Of a stretch of DNA of 64,000 bases, positions 47,475 through 58,755 are shown piece by piece. Positions within the stretch are counted from its first letter, which is position 1; the number at the start of each line of letters is the position of its first letter. The notes beneath the pieces were generated by a model. The model was not told where the DNA came from, searched no databases, and saw only the letters and a list, made by a program, of their open reading frames with translations. The DNA lies in the NCBI GenBank assembly GCA_033980235.1, contig CM067065.1, positions 5,783,328 through 5,847,327 of the forward strand. The letters run 5' to 3'. Position numbers and translations under genes: made by a program. The DNA comes from Diadema setosum (Eukaryota; Echinodermata; Echinoidea; Diadematoida; Diadematidae).

Positions 47475-48540
47475 AAGTATATCATAATTATTTTGACGGT
47501 TTATAACAGGTGTCTGTTCTTCTGTTACTTTTCTCCCAGACCTGTCATTACAGGCTTGCATGTACCAGTACTATACACATGATACAGATCAACTTTATCC
47601 TCTTGCAGTCATGACAACACAAGTTACATAAAGACGTATATCTCGAGAAGACAGATAAATAATTGTAGACACACTTGAGGATCATAACCTTGACTACCGA
47701 GAAGTGGCCGACACACTCGGAAGAAAGCGCTGAACGGCCGGATAAGTTGTGGCCACAATCTTTGGACTGATGGGAGACTCAATAAGCACATTGAGAAAAA
47801 AAAAAAAACAAACAGTTGACAAATCTCCGAAATGAATACAAAAACATGAAATGTTATGATGGTTACAAAGCAATAATGATGACGGGAAAAAAGGAAGAAC
47901 CGAGGTATAAACATGTTTGCTATATTGACTGCAGAAGATGTTATAAATTGCATGCCCAAAAATGAATAAGAGCGTAGCATATACGTGATCACGTGACTAT
48001 AATCATTCTACATAATGAACGAATAGTGAAATTGGTGATTGCCTTCCAGTTGAAAAAGTTAGTATTGAGAATGGGGGTAAAGGTGATTCGAATGCTCCAA
48101 AATGAATTTGAATGAAGAGATCATAACATTGAAAACTCGAACATGCCACCAAGGGTAGATTTTGCTGATTTGAATGCAGCAATAACGGAATGTGACTGAA
48201 GGAGGCGAGAAATTGGCAGGGGAAACCTGTATTGATTGAAACACAGCTGTTTGAATATTCATAATTTGATGGTTCAGTTTCTCTTCTCCTTTGAGGTTCA
48301 TGTAGTCTTTGATGACGATATACCTCCCCTCCCATGTCTCTCTCTTTTATATCCCTACTATATTGCACACATGCTGACACAGATCATCCAGTTAGGACTA
48401 TAAATGCCGAGTCCAACGTATTATGGATCGTATTACGTTCTGGTATTAAGAGGCAGTATCATATTCCGCAGAGATGTTCTTGGCACGCGTGGGCCCATTC
48501 ATCCACTGACCATGGCACTGATTTGAAGGAACATGCGTGC
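47475..48540. other. Intergenic, no gene identified
   Basis: Two minus-strand open frames of about 120 codons (47624-47992, 48003-48380) have no recognisable domain, and their composition looks like translated AT-rich DNA. Confidence 0.45.
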
Positions 48541-48545
48541 AGGAG

Positions 48546-48714
48546 GAGGGGCGGAGCCAGGAATTCCTTTAAAAAAGGGGGTGTCTTTACAAAATAGTAA
48601 AGGGGCACATCCATCCCCCCCCCCCCCCATTGGGGCCAACATTTTTTTTTTTTTAAACAAAATAATAGGATAGAGAGGCGCACACCCTGTTTCCCCCGCC
48701 TGGATCCGCCACTG
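48546..48714. repeat. hAT-like MITE, copy 1
   Basis: GAGGGGCGGAGCCAGGAATT and the inverse of CAGTGGCGGATCCAGGCGGG. GCAGGAG occurs next to both ends. CAG-rich GGCGGATCCAGG ends plus a 7-8-bp duplication suggest hAT, by inference. The interior is C and T homopolymers. Confidence 0.72.
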
Positions 48715-48779
48715 CAGCAGGAGTATACAGATACAGTGCCAGATATTACGAGGAGGAATGTGGTAGATTAGTTTATTGT

Positions 48780-49055
48780 TAATTGTGTACATCAAGCTGT
48801 CTCTGTGTTGTACAATAATGTGTTTGTGCGTATTGCTAGAGCATATTGGCATGAATATGGAAAAATATACGTTGTGCTCAATTTTTATTGTATGCAAATA
48901 TCAAATTGTAATCTATACTTTTGTCGAAAATGAAATAAAATAAAGTGAAATGAAATGAAAATACCGCTGCTGTTAAGAACGCAGTGTTCATAAGCGTTAC
49001 GTGAAATACCGTGTGAACACAATATTGTGAACACAGTGTGATATCTCTTCACATT
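48780..49055 (+). repeat. LINE tail (AAATG)n and GTGTGAACAC motif patch
   Basis: CTTTTGTCGAAAATGAAATA, AAATAAAGTGAAATGAAATG at 48917-48958, then CAGTGTTCATAAGCG, CCGTGTGAACACAATATTGT and GAACACAGTGTG. Confidence 0.5.
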
Positions 49056-49056
49056 G

Positions 49057-49448
49057 TTAAAGGGGCTGTACAGTACTGGTTGTGGTAAGGGATTCATGTT
49101 TTGAACATTTCTATGTGAGATAATGAGAAACCTCTTATGAAATATGAAAAAGCATGTAATTTTAAGAAGGATTCAATGTTTATTTGATGAAAATTGGTTT
49201 TGAAATGGCTGAGATATCCAAAAAAGTGATAATAATAAAAGGTGACATGCCCCAACTTTATTATGATGTCTTTGTTTCGCCTTGTTTTTGGATATCTCAG
49301 CCATTTCAAAACCGATTTTTGTCAAATAAACTTTTGATACCCTTTAGAATTGCATGCTCTTTGACATCTCATAGAGTGGTTTCTGAATATCTCGCAAAAT
49401 GTTAAAAGCTAAATCCTCACCTCGACCAGAACTGTACACACCCTTTAA
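49057..49448. repeat. Palindromic MITE family A, copy 8
   Basis: TTAAAGGGGCTGTACAGTAC and AACTGTACACACCCTTTAA ends; arms GTTTATTTGATGAAAATTGG and GATTTTTGTCAAATAAAC. Confidence 0.88.
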
Positions 49449-49454
49449 AATCCG

Positions 49455-49488
49455 AACATAGATAGGTAAATAGATAGACAGATAGAAT

Positions 49489-49519
<31 letters not shown>

Positions 49520-49536
49520 GAGAGAGAAATATATAC

Positions 49537-49585
<49 letters not shown>

Positions 49586-49820
49586 CAGATAGATAGATAC
49601 AGATAATTACATAGAGCTGGAGATAGATAGATAGATAGATAGATAGATATAAATAGATATAGATAGATACAGATAAGTACATAGAGATGGAGATAGAGAG
49701 ATATATAGATAGATAGATAGATAGACAGATAGATAGAAATATAGATAGATAGATATAAATAGATATAGATAGATACAGATAAGTACATAGAGATGGAGAT
49801 AGAGAGATATAGATAGATAT

Positions 49821-49873
<53 letters not shown>
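49455..49873. repeat. (GATA)n satellite with ~107-bp higher-order period
   Basis: GATA runs are broken by the same block, GATACAGATAAGTACATAGA, GATGGAGATAGAGAGATATA, at about 49596 (diverged), 49668 and 49772. It reads as YLSIYLSI on the minus strand, an artefact. Confidence 0.92.
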
Positions 49874-49874
<1 letters not shown>

Positions 49875-49879
49875 GGAGC

Positions 49880-50990
49880 GAATGAGGAAAGTTTCCGGTT
49901 GTTAGATGGCCTTATCTTATTGGGGAATCAGACAGCTGGCGATTAAACAGACTACTTGCCAGTTGATGATGAAGGATGCGTGCCTCTGTATCTGTATTAT
50001 ACCAGTACCCATCAGGGGTTCTTTCTCAGCGTTGAACCTTTTACTTGTTTAATCTGTGAGGAGACGCACATCATTAGTTCACAGGGCCAGGGGAAAAACC
50101 TCCAGACGTGGTCCCCTCATTGGTTGCTGCATTATCACTTGACCTTTAACCCGTTTCTTTCCAACCAGCCAGCTTGGGTAGGATCTCAATGACATAGAGA
50201 GGGAGAGCGAGAGAGACAACCTCACCCCTTAACCTCACGTGTCATCCTGAAATGGGATGAAATAAAACAAGATCAATGATCCACGGCCATCTAACTTTGT
50301 AAGCAGACAAATCTCTCCTTTCCATTTCTTTCTCCTTTCTTCTATCCTATCTCTACGCAAGTCATCTCTCCCTCCTATTTTTCCTATAAAATGAAAATTG
50401 TATGTATTCTGTACGAGGGCTGCATGCAGTACGCTTAAAAAGATGCAGTCCTTATTCTACCATCATTATTCATTGTATCGCTGATATGTTTTGCGGTACA
50501 CTGTAAAGGCAATGAAGAAACACGACCTTGTTAACAACTAATGTTTATGTATTATTCCTGGTGTGTCACCGGCAATGTATTATACATGGACATGAATGCG
50601 CATGTACCATGATAATGCAGGAACCAACAAATCAAATCAAATGAAAAAGGGAAATGGGAAAGATGAAAAACAAGGTAAAAACAATAAATTCGGTTGAAGA
50701 GAGAAATGCGGTCACAAACAAATTCATGTTTGATTATACACATCAAATATACAACAATACCTCCCCCCCCCAAAAAAAAAAAAAAACCAAACCAAACAAA
50801 CAAACAAACAAACACACACACACAATAAAATACAATATTTTGATTATGATAATTAGATAGAAGTAGTCAAATACATTTTTTTACATACGCCTACACGTTT
50901 ACCAGAAGAAATCACACATCGGAGACGGTCATTATTTTGAAATAATTTGAAACTTTGGGAAAATGATTAAATTAATAAAGGAGAATATTT
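49880..50990. other. Intergenic, nothing identified
   Basis: AT-rich, C run 50764 and A run 50770-50785, (CAAA)n and (CA)n near 50795-50823. Confidence 0.5.
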
Positions 50991-50996
50991 TTCTTC

Positions 50997-51056
50997 ATTC
51001 AACTCTTTGTGCTTGAATTTTGCATGTGACTGAAATTCAAGCACAAAGAGTTGAAT
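50997..51056. other. Perfect 24-bp hairpin with 12-nt loop
   Basis: ATTCAACTCTTTGTGCTTGA, ATTT at 50997-51020 is the exact inverse of 51033-51056. Loop TGCATGTGACTG. No match to other elements in the window. Confidence 0.8.
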
Positions 51057-51059
51057 CAA

Positions 51060-51680
51060 TGATAAAGTATTATTTCGAAGAGCTGAAAATGGAGCAAAAT
51101 GTTTAACACATAACAAAACGAGGATGGATGCTGCTTTAACAGTAAAATAAATGTAATGTAAAACGAAAAAAAAAATAATTGAATTAAATAGAAGTGAACT
51201 GAACACATGAACTGCACACACTCACAATCTCACACACGCACTGACACACAAGGCACCAATTCACGCCCCCCCCCCCCCCCACACACACACAAACGGGTAG
51301 GGCCTACAGCAAAACACAATCCGTATTGTCCAATGCATACGAACATCCTGACATCACGACTTACTATAGTAATTGGAACGAAAAGGGGCTTCGCGTTATA
51401 CACCTTCTTGGCTCGAGGCAGTCTGAATGGATACGTAAGGGCGGACAGGATCAGTGGTGACCCTCAATCCCCTGCTCAACCCCAGCACTGTCAGCAGTGA
51501 AATCGCGATTTCCACGACCGACTAGATTGATTTGACGTGAAAATAACACCGGATCTGATCATGCTATAGCTGACTCTTTTTTTATTTTATTTTTTTATAC
51601 AATACTCCTATCAGTCGATTTTTGTCCTAAACACGGCTGGCCTAAAAGATGTATTCTATAGACTGATTTCAATGTGTGAC
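51060..51680. other. Intergenic, nothing identified
   Basis: C run at 51266-51281 beside (CA)n; T-rich tract 51575-51597. Confidence 0.5.
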
Positions 51681-51689
51681 GGCTTTTTA

Positions 51690-51905
51690 CGAGAATAAAA
51701 CTTTTTAGCGGACTGCGGGAATGCAGCAATAATTATTTTGTAGAACGCATCGATGGAGTTTCAACAAAATCAGTTCTACGCCGCCATTGCTGGATGAGAA
51801 GACTCCAATGTGTTCATGATTAATTATTATTATTTTTTTTTTTTTGGTGATGTCACGTATCGACAACGATAAATAGGAAATAATATTGAGAATGCAGCAT
51901 ATTTT
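51690..51905. repeat. Family C palindrome fragment (left arm)
   Basis: AATGCAGCAATAATTATTTT, GTAGAACGCATCGATGGAGT, CATTGCTGGATGAGAAGACT and GATGTCACG-TCGACAACGAT follow the left arm of 54356-54922. Confidence 0.55.
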
Positions 51906-51909
51906 CATA

Positions 51910-52555
51910 TTCTTTTTTTTAGCATACTAGCACTTGATGTAGCTCTTTCAAAAAACAGGGAAATTATGATACTTATGATATCCTTAAACGTACCATTTAC
52001 ATGTACCATTGGAAGCAGAGATTAATAAAAAATGTTCGAGATGTCGCATTTCATGCATAATCCATGGTCAATATATTGTGTCACAAGACATCGATAAAGC
52101 CTAAAATATGAGGAGATATCATTATTTTTCTCAATTAATCACCACTGTGATGTAGACGGTTTATTCTTGAAACAATCTAATTAATGTGCATATTCTTGAA
52201 ATATTCAACAATAGACGTCACATTGATTGTACTGATTACCATGTCTTCATTCGTTGTTACTATCCCTAGCTCACATTAAACTATTTTGAAGCACTGGAGC
52301 TTGGTTTTTGTTTCATCTTATAGTAAATTTTGCCTTTAAGGATAATCGCTCTTGATGCAACTGACATAATGTCAACATCGAGAGGAGGGAACGTGCATAG
52401 GCCTAATTTTCATGGAACAGATTAAAATTAAATGGTTTCTTCTCATGTTTACTCAATATCGTTGTCAATGCGTGGCGTCGCAAACTCTTGTCCATTCTTG
52501 TAGTCTTCTCATCCGAGTGCAGAGGTGTAAGTATCGAAACTTTAGAAATATTAAT
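51910..52555. other. Intergenic, nothing identified
   Basis: AT-rich DNA without recognised features. Confidence 0.5.
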
Positions 52556-52558
52556 TCA

Positions 52559-52605
52559 CAGTGGCGGATCCAGGGGGAGCGCACCGGGCGAGCCCCATCC
52601 CCCCC

Positions 52606-52639
<34 letters not shown>

Positions 52640-53113
52640 GGGGATGGCTAGTAACTGATCAGTGGGAATCAGTGGGAATGCTGGAGGATGATTGTTCCAA
52701 TCCTTGTGGGATTCATTTAAGAGTACATTATAATCATATCTATGGTAGTGTGAAAATTATTTGCTTCAGAACGGTCTCTAATGTGCAGTTTAATGTTTCC
52801 AGGTTAGTGTGCCTGGTCAGTGACGGGGCATTAATCTGCACATTATACTTGAATATGAGACCGTTCTGAAGCAAATAATATTCACACAACAGTAGATATA
52901 TTATAATGTACTCTTAAATGAATCCCACAAGGATTGGTACAATCATCCCTCAGCATTCCCACTGATTCCCACTGATCGGTTACTAGCCATCCCCTTTAAA
53001 CAGAGGAAATAAAAAGAAAAAAAAAATAAGGGGGAGGGGTGCGTGCGCCTCCCCTTTAATTTTGTATAAGGCGCCGCGGTGACCTTTTTACAGAATTCCT
53101 GGATCCACCGCTG
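52559..53113. repeat. hAT-like MITE, copy 2, split by palindrome D
   Basis: CAGTGGCGGATCCAGGGGGA and CCTGGATCCACCGCTG are inverse ends. ATTCA lies beside both. The interior is C16/T-run, then MITE D (52636-52999), then the rest of the element (GTGCGTGCGCCTCCCC). Confidence 0.82.
52636..52999. repeat. TTAA-bounded palindromic MITE, family D copy 2
   Basis: TTAAGGGGATGGCTAGTAAC and GTTACTAGCCATCCCCTTTA, an inverse pair of over 100 bp per arm with one long spacer. It lies inside the hAT-like MITE and so is younger. Confidence 0.9.
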
Positions 53114-53114
53114 A

Positions 53115-53645
53115 TTCATGACAGGCTGCAGATTTCCCCCAAATTCACTGATGTGTTTAATTATTATATTTCCGCATTTTATGTATTGGTTTCTTTCCCT
53201 TTTGAATCTGCGCAGACAAATTGTAACATGGCACGTCGGCTTTGTATTATTTTCTCCATTTCAACAACAAAGCACAATCGAACTGTTAATAATCCTTGTA
53301 TATAGATTCAGCCCTTATCCATCTCAGTATGTCTAGCATATTAACATACATAAATATTTTATTGAGTTATCAAGCGGGGTCTACATAGACAGTCTGTGAT
53401 TCACTCTTTATTGGTCATGTATAGTTGTTTTCAGCATAACCTCAGTTTTAAAGAATTAGTTCGTTTTGTGCAGTTACAATAGTTATAAAATTTGTATTCT
53501 CATTCATGATAGTATTTTCCGTTATTCTCATGTTGCATTGTTTTGTTTTGTTTTAAATAGATGTGAATAATGCTATTATGTGATGTTATACGGCAATTGC
53601 ATTTTGCTGGAAAGGAAGTAAATGAAATGATATGATATGAAATAT
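53115..53645 (+). repeat. Possible LINE 3' end with AAATGAAATG-type tail
   Basis: AT-rich segment ending TGCTGGAAAGGAAGTAAATG, AAATGATATGATATGAAAT. No coding part is evident. Confidence 0.4.
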
Positions 53646-53870
53646 TACCCCAACTTGACAGTATACCAGTATGGACCGGCCTGTTATGTATGCATGGTAG
53701 AGGTTGAACGAGATTGCAGTAGCTGGTGGTGGACCTTATTAACATCCATGGTCCAAGGACTTATTGTTCATAATACAGAGCTGGCGCAAGTTTGGTAGGA
53801 TTCAAAAATATGGAATTTCCGGCTGAATAATAATGAAGCCTTGCTTATCGATTATATACATCCCGTGTAG

Positions 53871-54079
53871 TTCTCACGAAACAATGGAGAGCTTGAGGTG
53901 TGTGACGCGAACGCTGAAGACGACGCTAAACAGGACATGATGCAATTCTGCAAATACGCGAGACAGCTGTTTCTATTGATCAATCTGGGATGCTGCGTCG
54001 TCTTAACGTTCGCGTCTCAAATTCATAAAGATCGCTTTTATCATGCGTTGTCATCGGGTACGAATTCATGCCTGGAAAA
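53871..54079 (+). CDS. Candidate exon: membrane-anchored protein of unknown function
   Basis: The reading is open from 53871 (just after a TAG that could also be an acceptor) to the donor AA/GTAAGC at 54080. The best ATG is at 53937 (two consecutive ATGs). It gives MMQFCKYARQ followed by LFLLINLGCCVVLTFASQI, a short tail plus one membrane span, then a hydrophilic segment with Cys (TNSCLEK). This is the form of a type II Golgi enzyme anchor, but no family is recognised. The codons are GC-richer (many ACG, GCG, GAC) than the flanking DNA. The next acceptor continues the frame exactly. An upstream out-of-frame ATG at 53884 opens a short upstream ORF. Function is unknown; single-exon coincidence cannot be excluded. 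Confidence 0.45.
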
Positions 54080-54308
54080 GTAAGCTTAAGCGCTTTTAAT
54101 CATTAATAATTTATGTGGTCTTCAAAATAATTCAGCTCAAGCATAAATTGGTGATTTATAGCACATAATTGATTTGTGTTTCTGTGCAATCCAATTTAGA
54201 TAACAATTTGTGTATTGTCAGTGGAAATGGTACATTTTCTGTAAAAGGCACATTATCATAATATATTTGCACGGCTTAGTCACAAACAACGCCGTTTCCT
54301 TTACACAG

Positions 54309-54393
54309 GGTTCCTGAGTGCGTGATCGAGGAAAACAGAAATGATGATTATGAGATTAAAGGACAAGTTCACCTTCATAGACATGTGGGTTGA
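54309..54393 (+). CDS. Candidate second exon, running into a palindromic element
   Basis: A strong acceptor (GCCGTTTCCTTTACACAG) ends at 54308, and the first base of this exon completes the lysine codon left by the donor at 54080 (229-bp intron, phase 2). The reading continues VPECVIEENRNDDYEIKGQV to a TGA at 54391. From 54356 onward the sequence belongs to a TTAA-bounded palindromic element, so the last dozen codons are transposon-derived. The joined product from 53937 would be 75 residues. Either the gene has been broken by the insertion or the exon has gained a new end. Not recognised as any family. Confidence 0.38.
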
Positions 54394-54922
54394 GTGAATA
54401 CAGCAATATTAGTAGAACACATCAGTGGTAGTTTGAGGAAAATCGGCCAATCCGTTCAAAAGTTATTAATTATTTAAGTTTGTGCTCAGTCACGGCTGGA
54501 CGAGAAGGCTACCATTGCTGCATGTGATGTCACATGTGCACAACGATATAAAGAAAAATTAAAGAAAATTCAACATATTTTCACTTTTCTCCCATAACAA
54601 AAGAACACTCGACTTCTCTCTTTCATAAGGCAGTGGGGAATAATATTGCCTTTAACATACGTTGTAACAAATCGAAGAAATGTGCACTTTCTTCAAAAAT
54701 TAAATTTTTGTGAAATTCTGTTTTTATTTTCCTTATATCGTTGTACGCATGTGACATCATACACTGTAGTAGTCTTCTCATCCAGCAGTGACTGTGCTGA
54801 TACTTTACACATTCATAACACTTTGGAACGGATTTTCGGATTTTCCCCAAACTTTCACTAATGTGTTCTACTAACATTGTTGCATTCACTTAATCCATCA
54901 AGAAGGTGGAATTGCCGTTTAA
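54356..54922. repeat. TTAA-bounded palindromic element, family C, 567 bp
   Basis: TTAAAGGACAAGTTCACCTT and AAGGTGGAATTGCCGTTTAA ends. AGTAGAACACATCAGTGGTA on the left pairs with CACTAATGTGTTCTACTAA on the right; GTGATGTCACATG pairs with CATGTGACATCA. It starts inside the candidate exon at 54309. Confidence 0.85.
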
Positions 54923-54929
54923 ATGGAGG

Positions 54930-56495
54930 GGGTGTTTAAATTTATCCCGTGCTCCTCTTTTGCCCATGGCTTCCCTATTGGAATAATGACCCCCCCCCCC
55001 CCTCCAAAAAAAAAAATGATGACAATCAAGAAAAGCAGCAGTGGAAGAGGAACTTGAAAAATTGAAGTATAAAGAAACGAAGAGGGGAACAAGAATTGAG
55101 AAAGTGGAAAAGAATTAAAGTGAACTTTAGCAGGTTCGGCTGTACCTCCCTCGGGTAATCTTCTTGTAAAAAGAAACAAAACCTTTATCAAAAATAATTA
55201 TGTTCCTATTCATAATAATCTGTAAAAGTTGAAACATCTAAATGTCCAACATGAATAACAGGGAAAACACGATGAATATTAGAATCGAGCAAGTGATGTT
55301 AAGGTATAGAGATTGATAGTTTTATAGGGCCTATTCTATCAAATCAGATATTGATTACCTGTTATTACGGGAGTGTTGGTCTATAAAGTCAAATGATTAT
55401 CTTAAAAAATCCGGTAAACTCTATATACAGCTTAATGCTCAGTTAATGTAATTGTGACATTTCTTCTGTGTGTAGGCCTATTATAAAACATTGTCTTTGC
55501 GTTTTTTTATGTAAATACCACATTACTAAGTTCCGTGGTTTAGACTGCAGGGACCGTGAAAAGTGATGAGTATAATTACAGAAGGTAATAACTATTTCAA
55601 TCTCTATAGACATTTTTTTTTTCAGGTCAAAATGAAAGGAGGGATCATGGTTTGGCTAAGTTCGCCCTCGAATTAATAGTCAACGGCTTGTTAGTGATCA
55701 GCGTAATGTTCCTATCCATCCTTCATCAATGTAGCCTGTTATACAGATTTTTTTTTTCAAACTTGTTATAAAATTTGTCAAGACAAAGAGTACATTACAA
55801 ACGATGGTTTACGTGTCTAAATCTAGCACATTTTTGTTTTGTGATTGCGATTAGAATATGCCCAATATTATCCACCAACATTCATAACTGGATCCCCCCG
55901 CCGCCAATTTCAATCATCATGAATATATCATCTTGAATCTGAAACGACAAACGTTGTCCACTTTATAATGTCTCTCAGAGTGCCTGTCATCGGCTTGAAT
56001 GAAAATTTAATAAATAGAATTGTAATATGTGTTGTATGTTATGTGTTGTTATGTGTTGTATGTTATATGTGCTGTATGTTCAATGTGTACCTGCAATTTT
56101 ATTATCTAAAGAGATGATTGACCTGGTTATGTATAAACATTTTCTTGAATAAAGAAATGACTTAATCAAAATATTAATAGGCCTGGGCCAGACATGGAGT
56201 CTCCCAATCTTTAATGACTGATGAGAATTATTTTTCATTATCTCTTGGAGTCACCAGACTGTGTGAAAACCCGCTGATTTCTATTAAAATATTGCCTTGT
56301 TATTAGTGGCAACTGCCACATTCCTATGACAAAAGCAGATGCAACACACTTGTCACTGATAACAAGTTTTATGAAACGGGGCCTGGAGGGCATTAAATTT
56401 CATGAAGCGTTTTGTCATATTTTTTTCCCTAACAAACAGTTAAAAGCTACTAAAATCTTTGCATGTGATTGGCTGAGAGCAAATTTGTCAGACAA
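54930..56495. other. Intergenic before ACAA2, nothing identified
   Basis: C run 54989-55000, (ATGTGTTGTATGTT)-type short tandem at 56028-56085. No exon recognised. Confidence 0.45.
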
Positions 56496-56499
56496 TAAT

Positions 56500-56864
56500 A
56501 TTAATTTTTGTCGGACAACTTCACGCACAGAATGTAACAATTCCCCAGTCACATTAGTGGCAAGACCTGTTCCGCACGCCGACAAGAGATGGCGCTATAC
56601 TAAAAATCTCTTTGGTCGCTAGCTCGCTGCAGTAACATTGTGAAGGGCATGTACATCGCAAGGTCAAACCAGGGAGGTGAGAGGGTATTGTACGTACATG
56701 TACGTATAGCGTACACACACGTGTGATGAGTGCAATTATACCTCCTCCTCCCCATACCCAGCTCCACACGTACAGCCAGCGAAGGTACACCTTTGCACAA
56801 CTTGTGTTTGTGAGATAAACGACGTGAATCTGACACCAAAAACTGACCGAGAACTTGAAACGAA
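56500..56864 (+). promoter_or_regulatory. Presumed ACAA2 promoter / 5' UTR
   Basis: The few hundred bases before the exon 1 ATG are more GC-balanced than the surrounding intergenic DNA. They contain GCGCTATAC, TCGCTAGCTCGC and a run of alternating GTACGTACATGTACGTA at about 56690-56707. No TATA box is obvious at a suitable distance. Placement is inferred only from position. Confidence 0.3.
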
Positions 56865-56880
56865 ATGGCTGTTTCACGAG
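56865..56880 (+). CDS. ACAA2: Mitochondrial 3-ketoacyl-CoA thiolase, coding exon 1 (16 bp)
   Basis: This tiny first coding exon reads ATG GCT GTT TCA CGA G followed by GTGGGT. It encodes Met-Ala-Val-Ser-Arg and the first base of a Gly codon. Vertebrate ACAA2 begins Met-Ala-Leu-Leu-Arg-Gly followed by VFVV, so length, sequence and phase-1 intron position all agree. Joined to the exon at 58756 the protein begins MAVSRGIFIVGAKRTPFG. The ATG context (GAAA before ATGG) is favourable, with A at -3 and G at +4. The exon lies about 1.9 kb upstream of exon 2. It is too short for an ORF search and was found by looking for an ATG plus phase-1 donor of the expected length. A transcript would settle it; the match in length and phase makes chance unlikely. 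Confidence 0.83.
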
Positions 56881-58755
56881 GTGGGTGTCCCCAAGTGCTC
56901 GTTTCTGAATATTTCCCAGAATTGATCTATATTAATGATTCTCAGACGATACATTCACCACTTTTCCTGTCGTTCTTACTCTGAGCTCACGCACCGGGCA
57001 AGGCTGGACGGGCTCGCCCCGAGTTCTGGCCAACTGAGCTGTGACTGTGAGCGACGTGAGGGGGTGATGAGCTTAGCCCTCAAAAACATGCACTGTTGCA
57101 ATCTTATCTAAAGAGCACCCCTTTCAGGAGTAACGTTAGGCCTAGAAACTGTTATACGACATGAGTGCGACAGTTTTTTCTTCTTTCTTTTCACTCAAGA
57201 CGGTCAATAAATTGCCTGTGGCTGTGCCTGTGCTTTATGCGCTGGTGGGATTATCACTCAGCCCATACCGAACGTAATTAAATAACGTTACATACACGCC
57301 ACAATTTCACCAATGGCAATAAAGTCCAAAATTTGACTGCTGCCCGGCAGAGTTCGGAAAGAGTTCCTTATGTCCCCCCGCCCCCAACTAAATTACGATT
57401 TTTTTATTTTTTTTTTTTTTTACTAATAATAAACTAAAGGTTAGATTCTACATGTAGAACGATGCCATTTATGGGAAGACCTCCTTTTGAAATTTGAGAC
57501 ATGACCCTAGCATTTCCAAAAGTTTATTAACGTTAGTAAAAAAAAAAAAATAAAAAAAATAGTAACGTGAATTTATTTATTTTGTGCAAATTAGTGGGGG
57601 GGGGGGGGGGGGGTGGACGTAAGGAACTTTTCCCCAGAGTTCTCTAACGTGTTTCTATGGACTAGAAACGGATCCCCACAGAAACCTATGTTTTTGCTGG
57701 TTGCTGGTGTTTGAATTTTTTTTTTTTTTTGTCATTTGTTTGAGAGCGAACCTGCCTGCTGAATGGCGCTGCATGTTTTTTTGCATGTGTATTTTGCTGT
57801 AATATTAAAGTGTGAAGATACAATGACCCATTGTACCATGTTTTCTAAGACACATTTTGATTTAGGTCTAGAGGGTCTACTCTAGTCTAAATTGTCATTT
57901 ATTTTCTGCTGGGGTCACAATCTACAAATGTAACGTTAGATACAGTACCATTAATCCTATGTTTCTAGATCTGAATGTGACGGTGCACCTCAAAACGAAC
58001 ATAAAGTTGCACACACTGATTTCGCGTGAGGACTGAAAATAAGTGAAATGCGTCAACCTAGCCGAACTTGACTTTTTCATATTTTCTGAAAGAGCGGGTC
58101 TTCTTTTACATTATACTCAAATTTGGTATCATAAAACGGGCAGGAAAGTGTGTTTTTTAGCAGTTTATCTCGAACATTTTTGGAAGTTAATAGTGTGAAT
58201 GTGATTAGGTGTGTCTTTAGAATCCCTTTTTCATTTCTGAAAAACCTTGTCCACACTTTCAACTCTAATAACTCTGTTCACTTTCAACTCTAATAACTTT
58301 TGAAAAGATTGTGCTACTGCTTTGAAAGTTGGCATTAATTACAATTGTATGGACAGAATGTGTTAATAAGGCATTCCTAATTTCAGTTCAATCAGATAAT
58401 CCCTTCATTGTTGTTACTCTGGTGGTTTACTTCCTGTTTTTTGTCCCATTCATCGCACAGCCAGCACGGTCTGGTAAAGATTAAGCGCTTGAATAGACAC
58501 TGTACTTCAGAGTCTCTTTTCTCAGTTCACACTTTTCCTGAGTTTGTGCTTTCTTTCCAATATTTTAGATAGGTTAGGAGAATCGTTTGATTTGAGTTAT
58601 ACATAATCTTTCAGAATATGGTCGTAACTGAAAATTCATGTCTGGCGACTTTTTGTTTGTTTTGAGGTGCAGAGTCACAAATTAGCCTACATATTAATAG
58701 TAAAAGTATAGGCCAAGACTCTTCCTCATATTCTATAACATGCTTTGGACTGCAG
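56881..58755 (+). other. ACAA2 intron 1
   Basis: Phase 1, GTGGGT to GCAG. Contains T/A/G homopolymers (57396-57420, 57538-57560, 57596-57613). No element with clear ends was recognised. Confidence 0.8.

Noticed and set aside
47624..48380. Two ~120-codon minus-strand frames
   Set aside because: Hydrophobic but no conserved motif; likely chance frames in repeat-like DNA.
49344..49788. Long minus-strand YLSIYLSI frames
   Set aside because: Translated GATA satellite.
56326..56622. 98-codon plus-strand frame before ACAA2 exon 1
   Set aside because: No recognisable domain; overlaps the presumed promoter and has no conserved features.
58740..58755. ATG at 58740 as the thiolase start
   Set aside because: It lies upstream of a clear acceptor. 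The codons MLWTA do not match thiolase, and the 16-bp exon at 56865 gives the expected N-terminus.
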